Shown: in pieces, positions 57,988 to 64,000 of the stretch
Layout: every line of letters starts with the position of its first letter
Position numbering within the stretch: position 1 is the stretch's first letter
Assembly: GCA_035578175.1 (NCBI GenBank)
Contig: JAQMRL010000006.1
Coordinates: forward strand, 19,193,506-19,257,505
Direction of reading: 5' to 3'
Source of the DNA: Catonia carolina
Lineage: Eukaryota; Arthropoda; Insecta; Hemiptera; Achilidae
Length of the DNA stretch: 64,000 nt
Notes under the pieces: generated by a model
What the model was told of the DNA's origin: nothing
Seen by the model: the letters and a program-made list of their open reading frames with translations, nothing else
The model's database searches: none
Program-made: the position numbers and the translations under genes

Positions 57988-60008
57988 TATTTTCATCAGA
58001 GCTACGAATAATGAAATGTGTTTAAAGTATATGAGAAAATTGTATTAAGGTTAAAAATTTTAATCTCTTTTCTTCCATATTTATAATAATCTTTTTCCCT
58101 GTATTTATCTTAACGAACAATGAATGAATTCTGGTTGTTCAGAATTCCGTTATTATCCTGAGACTCGACTGGTATTAATTAATTAATTAATACTCTTCCT
58201 GGATTATATAATGTTAGTTACAGATTATGTACACTTTTATACCCAGTTCTGTTAGAATATAATTGTAATTAATCATCTTATATAAAGTTTTAGTGCAAGA
58301 ATTGTACACGACAGTTCCCATTCGTAATACTAGTTTGAAAGCTTATTTAAAGTTAATCACAATGTTTCATAACGATAAAATAATTATTAAACTTTTTGAA
58401 TATTGTGTTGTAAAACTTTTAATAAACTTAATAGCTTCATCATAATTAAAAAAAAGTTGTATTTTATAAAATGACAATTTCATACCAGAGCTGAACTTTT
58501 TGTATCAATTTAGGACAGATGGTGTTGTATGTTAGGGTGTTGGGGAAGGAGATGTAAGGGGTGGGTGTAGGGTGGGAATGAAAAAGCAGGACAGTGTGAT
58601 CTTTATCAGATGGCTTAAGTCGAGAGAGTTACGTTAAAAAGTTGCTCGAAAACAGAAGCACGGCCTGGTAGGCTTAAGACTGGTTTAAGTACCTAAGGAG
58701 CTTTCAACTTTTGCTCGGCTTTCAAAGTTTTCCAAAGAAGATGACGATGAAGCTGTACTTGTATAATGCTTAATTTTAGCATTAATTTGTCTTTATATCA
58801 ACTGTTTATAGAGAGGGAAGTATACTACTTTAAATATTTTCACTATCGTTTATTTTTTATTAATATTGGAAGAAGAACAGTTTAAAAACGAAAAGTCCTG
58901 TAAACACCCCTATCGCTGCCGATAACACACACACGGCCACAAAAAAAACAAGCGACAGGTCGGACGGGGTGTAGACAAAATAAAATAAAAAAATTTAGGA
59001 AGCGGTAAACAAACACGGGGATCGTTGCATGAGTGAAAAATAAACTCATTCACAGTAGGTTGCAAAAATTTAATTAATAACAGAATAAGACTATCATATT
59101 ATAAAGTATTAAACAGTAAATATTTCAATAACAAAATTTTAAATCGGTAAAGACCGAACATTAGCAACAAATCCAAATAATTACAATATGGGTAATTCAA
59201 AATTAATAACTTTATAAGTTGTAAAATAATGCTTTTATACAAACTAATAATAGCATTTGTTTGTTGGCCAACATATGCATATATTGATTCGGTTTTCTAA
59301 TGACTTAGCAACTATTATGTTTAATTTTCAGAATTACTACATAACTATTAAATAAATAATTTAGGATCATTATTACTTTCGTATTGACGTTTAATAAAGC
59401 AGCAAAATTTAAGATTATTTTGATTTACATAAGAATTTAAAAGAAAAACAAAACTAGAACTAAGCTAGTTATTTTAAATTTTAATATATAAAAAAATTTA
59501 TTATGTGTTACACTAGGTTGTGCAAACAAAAATATTTTAATTTTTAACATTTAAATAAGTTAATTAGTGATTATGAAACGACATGAAAATATATATATAT
59601 AAGGTAATGTCTCGACAAAGATTTTCTTGTCCATTACTTGCAATTTATATTAAGGTTTCGACTACAGAATCTTTCATGCAAGATAATTAAACTTTTCACC
59701 GATTAACTGTTGACCGGAACTGAGAATTTCACAAAAATATAAAAAAGATGATGGTCACATACCTCATGTTAATGACACTTATGTTGTAAAAAAAACACTC
59801 ACGAATCCCACAGGTAATCTTATTCTCAAAATGGTAGAAATAACAGTATTGGAAAAGCTCCAGACATTTGAAAATCCCATCAAGACACAGAATATTGGCG
59901 AATGAAGAAAATCATATTCGAGAATCGAATATCCAAATGATGATCAGTAAACTGAAGGCAGTAGACATTGAAATTCTGGATTGCAGTTTTATTTTGGTTA
60001 GAACTTGT
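57988..60008. other. about 2 kb without recognised features
   Basis: AT-rich. A G-rich block lies at 58520-58580 and GC-richer short segments near 58910-58970. No open frame with a domain. Confidence 0.4.
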
Positions 60009-60096
60009 TACCTCGAACCCGGTACTCCAAACCATGCACTTGAACCGTGCACTCGAACCGTACACTCGAACTGTGTACTCGAACCCTGTAGCAAAG
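60009..60096 (+). repeat. 13-bp minisatellite
   Basis: About five units resembling GTGCACTCGAACC in tandem, variably diverged. Confidence 0.75.
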
Positions 60097-60947
60097 ATCG
60101 GGCCAGTGTCAATAATTTATATAAAATAAACGATCTTAACATCAGCACAAGTCATAAGTTATACAATAAGATTTAGTAGTTTTAATGAATTAGGTTAAGT
60201 AACTTAAAGAAGTAAGAATTTCTACGAGCCGTAATACAATAAAATTAAAAGTACAAGACAAAATACAATTGAGCAATTACTATTGCAAAATGATCTTAAT
60301 TAGAAAACATAATAACTTTTACAAATGAAATAATCGAAATTAAAATTTAGTTTTGTTGGATGTGACACGTATTCAGCAAACTGAAGCAAGCCCTGACAGA
60401 GTAGCTTACTTTTACAAAAATAAGACATTAAACAGCTCGTAGCAAAACTCACAACTTTTGGAATACAAAGAAAAATAAATAATCTTACCATTTCAATGAA
60501 TGGGCAGACGTTTTACTTTAGCCAAAAGTAATAAACTGACAAATTAATCACGTAAAATTACAACATTACGGTATCACTATACTCGGTGAAGCGACGACAA
60601 AGAGTGTAGCCAGGCAACTCATGTAGGCAGCTTGTCGAGAGGGGCAGAAGCAGTTCGTACGAGAAACGAAGAGCGCGCCACCGGACGGCAGACAGTTCTA
60701 CATCACAAGCAAAACAGTTAAGGAAACCAACACAATAAATTACGCCGACAAAACCCTAAAACACGTAACAATCTGTAAACAGATGTTACAGTCCATTAGT
60801 GTTATTAATAATAAGTAACTTAAAAATATGTATTATTTATTGTTTAATTTGGCACTGTTTTTGTTAGATTTCAGTAATTCTAATATTTTATTTGGTGGTA
60901 ACAAAACAATTTTGATGTAGTTAGATACTTTAAAAAAATTATTTTAA
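60097..60947. other. no recognised feature
   Basis: Mostly AT-rich with a GC-richer block at 60590-60710 (GAAGCGACGACAAAG, GAGCGCGCCACCGGACGG). That could be an exon, a promoter or a decayed element; I cannot tell. Confidence 0.35.
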
Positions 60948-61885
60948 AACACTATCAATTTCGGATTGTTTTTAAAATCAAATTGTCTTTCTATTGCAAA
61001 CAAAATAGATATTAAACTTAATGATGTATGTTCGTCTTTCTTCTGTGAAGTGTATGCGATACTCTGTACTCTCGAAAAATTTAAACATTTAATTTTTTCT
61101 AAATATGTTATTTTCACCAATTCATTGTCTGGTCTGCAAGCAATGGTAAATGTCCAGTGTCATGTACCAATAATTCAAGAAATCCAAGAGCTAATTTCTG
61201 AGTTGACTGCACACAATTTTGAAATAGTGTTTACCTGGATCCCGTCTCATGTAGGGATTCCAGGCAACGAAAAAGCCGATCTTGCGGCCAAGAGTGCTGT
61301 TCTCTTACAAGAACATTTCCATCGGGTCTCTCATTTTGACCAAAAGGCACACGTCAACAGAAAACTATTTGATTTCTGGAACAATAGGTGGACCGAGATG
61401 CCACCTGCGAAACTCCATTTGGTACGAAAAACTTTACGAGAATTTCCTCTACCCGAGTTTCATAATCGCAGGGATCAGGTTGTCATCTGCCGATTGCGAA
61501 TTGGGCACTCATTTATATCACACCAACACCTGCTCACAAAAACTACGCCGACAGTGTGCCCTTTCTGCGACGCAAAAGCAACGGTTTCTCATATCGTTTT
61601 AGAATGTAGAGAACTTCAAGGCGCCCGTACACTTCTTGGTATTTCTGAAATTTTTTACAACAATGTTAGGTGTAAAGACAGTTGTGACAAAGTTTTAAAA
61701 TTTCTACGCTATATTGCCGTTGAAGACAAAATCTGATAAGCCAACTAATTTTTCCTTTTTTACGTTTTAATTTATGAAATTGTTGTTTTTATTGTTATTA
61801 GTATAATTCCTATTGTGGTCGCTAATAACCATTAGCAGTTGATGCGACCTTTATAAATAATAATAATAAAAAAAAAATAGATATT
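60948..61885 (+). mobile_element. 5'-truncated LINE with RNase H domain and tail Y
   Basis: Open frame from about 60948 to the stop at 61734, then a 150-bp 3' UTR that ends GTCGCTAATAACCATTAGCA, GTTGATGCGACCTTTATAAA and (ATA)n plus poly-A. The reverse transcriptase is missing; truncation falls just before the RNase H domain. Confidence 0.85.
60966..61736 (+). pseudogene. LINE ORF2 C-terminus: RNase H plus Cys/His motif
   Basis: 256 codons are open from a TTG at 60966 with no ATG start, as expected for a 5'-truncated insertion. RNase H fold residues: the Glu of CEVYAI, then IFTNSLSGLQAM where the catalytic Asp is replaced by Asn, then TWIPSHVGIPGNEKADLAA with the final Asp. Downstream, CRLRIGHSFISHQHLL and CPFCDAKATVSHIVLECREL form the Cys/His zinc-binding segment typical of RNase H-bearing insect LINEs (I, Jockey-group, R1 and relatives). 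It is unusually intact but probably dead because of truncation and the Asp-to-Asn change. Confidence 0.88.
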
Positions 61886-61910
61886 TATCTTTTTAAATTT
61901 TCTATGATAC

Positions 61911-61975
61911 AGTCGGACCTGTGTGATTCGAACTTCCATAATTCGAATTAAATTTCCTCCTTTATTTGAAGAATT
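61911..61975 (+). repeat. possible pogo/Tigger-like end
   Basis: ACAGTCGGACCTGTGTGATT followed by CGAACTTCCATAATTCGAA resembles the start of pogo-type transposons. No matching right end found. Confidence 0.3.
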
Positions 61976-62034
61976 TCCAGAGTTTTATGGTAATACTCGT
62001 ATATAAAAGTATTATTTATGAAGAATTTACATAG

Positions 62035-62110
62035 TGTCAAAGTTTAATACTAGACAGTGGTTACTTACAGTGTATTTATTGATATTCTTAAAGAGCTGTA
62101 ACCATGAAAT
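62035..62110 (+). mobile_element. SINE group B internal fragment
   Basis: TTAATACTAGACAGTGGTTA and CAGTGTATTTATTGAT match the middle of group B. Confidence 0.5.
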
Positions 62111-62315
62111 CATCGCTTCTCATCTCAAAATTACCCTTATATATTTGCTTTCCTCTTATTCAAGCTTGCTGTGAGTTCTTTTTTGTATCCCTTTTCCAGT
62201 AATGATTTATTATGCATCTTTTCTCAGTCCATCTGATTTTCCAAGCACCCATGTTTCATGTCCATGTTGTTAAACACTTCAAATTCATTTTAAACGTTTT
62301 CACTACTAACATTTT

Positions 62316-62690
62316 CCGTTCTTACTGTTATTGTTAAGGTTATCAACGGCTAGTTTGAACCTCAATTTTTTTTTTTTTTGTTTAACGTCCGACTGTTTTG
62401 CAATTACTGCTAATGCAGACGGTGAATGATGAAATGATTTTTTGTAACGTATGAAAAAATGCCGTGCCTGAATGGGATTCGAACCCAAGACCGCATGATG
62501 AGAGGCGAGCACGTTACCAACTTAGCCAATGCGGCCGGCAAACCTCTAGAGGCTTTACTAAGTAAAAGGAGTAGTAAAGTGATTTACCCTTGCCTTCTTC
62601 ACTAAGTGAAAAAGTATGCTTATCAGCATGCCAGGCCCTCTGAAAAGCATGCACTTTTCACTTTTCGGTTGATTAGGTTGCCGTTCTTAT
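62316..62690 (-). mobile_element. family A fragment split by a SINE
   Basis: Two parts, 62316-62363 and 62541-62690, with a group C SINE between. The copy stops after the middle of the family consensus. Confidence 0.75.
62364..62540 (-). mobile_element. tRNA-SINE group C, tail X, nested
   Basis: On the minus strand: head GGCCGCATTGGCTAAGTTGG, B-box GGTTCGAATCCC, CAGGCACGGCATTTTTTC, tail GTCTGCATTAGCAGTAATTG, CAGTCGGACGTTAAAC, then poly-A. Flanked by AACCTC at 62358-62363 and 62541-62546. Confidence 0.87.
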
Positions 62691-63248
62691 TGTTATTGTT
62701 AAGGTTATCAAGGATTAAGGGAAGGAAAGATAGCAGGAAAGCGCCGGCCGGGCAGAAGGAAAGCGTCCTGGCTGAAGAATTTGAGAGATTGGTTTGGTCT
62801 CAACTCCACGTCACTGTTCCGAGCAGCTGTTGCGAAAGTTAGAATAGCAATGATGATTGCCAACCTCCGACGCGGAGACGGCACTTGAAGAAGAAGAAGG
62901 TTATCAACCGAAAGGCTAGTTTGAACTTCTAGAGGCTTTACTAAGTAAAAGGAGTAGTAAGGTGATTTACACTTGCCTTCTTCACTAAATGAAAAAGTAT
63001 GCTTATCAGCATGCCAGTCCTTCTGAAAAGCATGCACTTTCCACCCTGAAAATGAAATTCGTTTCCCTCAGAGAAAATAACTTTTGACTAGTGTCTCTTA
63101 CACCTCTACCTCTTCTATTCTTAAATGCTTCAGTCATAACCGTGCTAACCATAACATGGCTGACCATGTGATAAGAACTATTTTTTGTAGTCCCGGAACT
63201 AGCAGTTCGAGTGCAAATTATTTACACTCCACCTGCCTGTTATGGGCA
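62691..63248 (-). mobile_element. family A element interrupted by a LINE
   Basis: The (AAC)n end lies at 62691-62711, the rest at 62897-63248 (CAACCGAAAGGCTAGTTTG to CCTGTTATGGGC). The insertion is the LINE fragment 62712-62896. Confidence 0.82.
62712..62888 (+). pseudogene. 5'-truncated LINE C-terminus (58 codons)
   Basis: The frame opens at the insertion point and reads GLREGKIAGKRRPGRRKASW, then LKNLRDWFGLNSTSLFRAA and KVRIAMMIANLRRGDGT before TGA at 62886-62888. A short (GAA)n tail ends at 62896. This is the conserved end of insect endonuclease-reverse transcriptase proteins, distinct from the elements at 14.7 and 38 kb. The insertion is flanked by an 11-bp duplication AAGGTTATCAA (62701-62711 and 62897-62907), and truncation is extreme (185 bp). 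Confidence 0.85.
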
Positions 63249-63329
63249 AATTAATATGTAGGAAAATTAAACAAATTTATTTTAAGATTATTGATTCGGT
63301 TTATGACCGATATGTAAGTCATTTAAAAA

Positions 63330-64000
63330 AATATGGTGTGAAACACTCACACAACTTTCTCTTGCCAATGCAAATAATTAACAATATACCCTAACACTAG
63401 TAATAAAACATTAAAAAAAATGAAAATCAACCTCAGTTTGGCTTAAAAATACGGAAATCACTCTTTCACGCTAAACTAGGCTCTGCACACAAAAATGCTC
63501 TAAATAAAAGTTGTAGATCTTTTAATTTCCTATAAATTTTATTAAATACACTTTTGTCGTAAAATGCATACTAACGCCGAAATCTTAAAAAAATCGATTT
63601 TTCACACGTTTTCGTGAGAAAAAAAAACAGAAAATCGCTAATTACCGCTAAACTGAGCATTATACAAAAAATTATTTGAAATAAAAGTTGTAGGATTTTA
63701 AATTCTCTACCACTTTTATTTTATACATTTTGCGCTAAAATGCATATTAAACCCGTAATCTTAAAAAAACAAAGTTTTTACGTGAAAACACCCTCACCAA
63801 GAATTTCAACAAACATGGCGCCTACCGTATCGTGTAGAGCATAAAATGTTTAGTAAACCAGGCGATTTTTAAAAAAATCGTAGGACCAGTTTTTTGAGAA
63901 AATTGCAAAAAAGTGAAAAATTACACGAATAAACTACCTACTACTTCCGGTTGACCGATTTTGATGAAAATGTTCGTGTCGGGTCCGGTAAGGGTATGTA
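63330..64000 (-). mobile_element. family H element, runs off the window end
   Basis: The 3' end (ATATGGTGTGAAACACTCAC, AACTTTCTCTTGCCAATGC) is at 63330 and the body continues through GTTGACCGATTTTGATG to the last base. The 5' terminus lies beyond the window. Confidence 0.85.

Noticed and set aside
1..64000. CRISPR array, bacterial operons or phage genes
   Set aside because: The sequence is eukaryotic (spliced exons, SINEs, LINEs, mariner elements). The spaced repeats are transposons and microsatellites.

Overview
This window looks like intronic DNA of an insect unc-5 (netrin receptor) gene, + strand, from a large AT-rich genome swollen by transposable elements. The elements (mariner/rosa, RTE-like and RNase H-bearing LINEs, tRNA-derived SINEs, a Helentron-type family) fit an insect. 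Hemiptera is my best guess, at low confidence. Only two stretches look like host coding sequence. One is a 165-nt exon (25485-25649) encoding a thrombospondin type-1 repeat that resembles the second TSP1 domain of UNC-5. The other is a 48-nt exon (32270-32317) in the matching phase. The upstream intron would be at least 25.4 kb, the one between the exons 6.6 kb, and the downstream one at least 31.6 kb. I found no transmembrane, ZU5 or death-domain exon.

Nearly everything else is repeats. (1) About 20 copies of a ~395-bp SINE-like element ('family A') have a fixed 5' end, an (AAC)n 3' end and 7-11 bp target-site duplications. (2) About 18 full or partial copies of a ~950-bp element ('family H') have a 13-bp terminal repeat that recurs inverted just inside a 3' hairpin. 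This is the architecture of Helentron-derived non-autonomous elements (HINE/DINE-1 type). (3) Two tRNA-headed SINE groups, B and C, are present; C carries either of two 3' tails. One C tail matches the 3' end of the RNase H-bearing LINE at 60948-61885. (4) Two internally deleted rosa-like (DD41D) mariner relatives and one rearranged DD34D mariner are present. (5) There are four 5'-truncated or broken non-LTR retrotransposon remnants and several foldback or TIR elements.

Region by region: 1-10 kb is AT-rich with H, A, B and C fragments and a rosa copy. At 10.0-11.6 kb lies a GC-rich TIR element. It holds a TATA-like promoter, an open S/P/T-rich frame and a duplicated array of hairpins that match the metazoan histone mRNA 3' stem-loop consensus. 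From 11.6 to 25 kb is a mosaic of H, A, C and LINE copies plus a TIR element. At 25.5 kb is the TSP1 exon. From 26 to 32 kb are an H copy, a long foldback element, and a direct repeat flanking a GC-rich block; the short exon follows at 32.3 kb. From 33 to 56 kb are A, H and C copies, the mariner and rosa elements and a foldback. From 57 to 64 kb are H pieces, the LINE with its RNase H domain, and a stack of nested insertions at 62.3-63.2 kb. The window ends inside an H copy.

The repeats record relative age: A inside A, LINE inside A, C inside A and H, and the GC-rich TIR element inside H. All assignments are from reading the sequence by eye; no searches were run.
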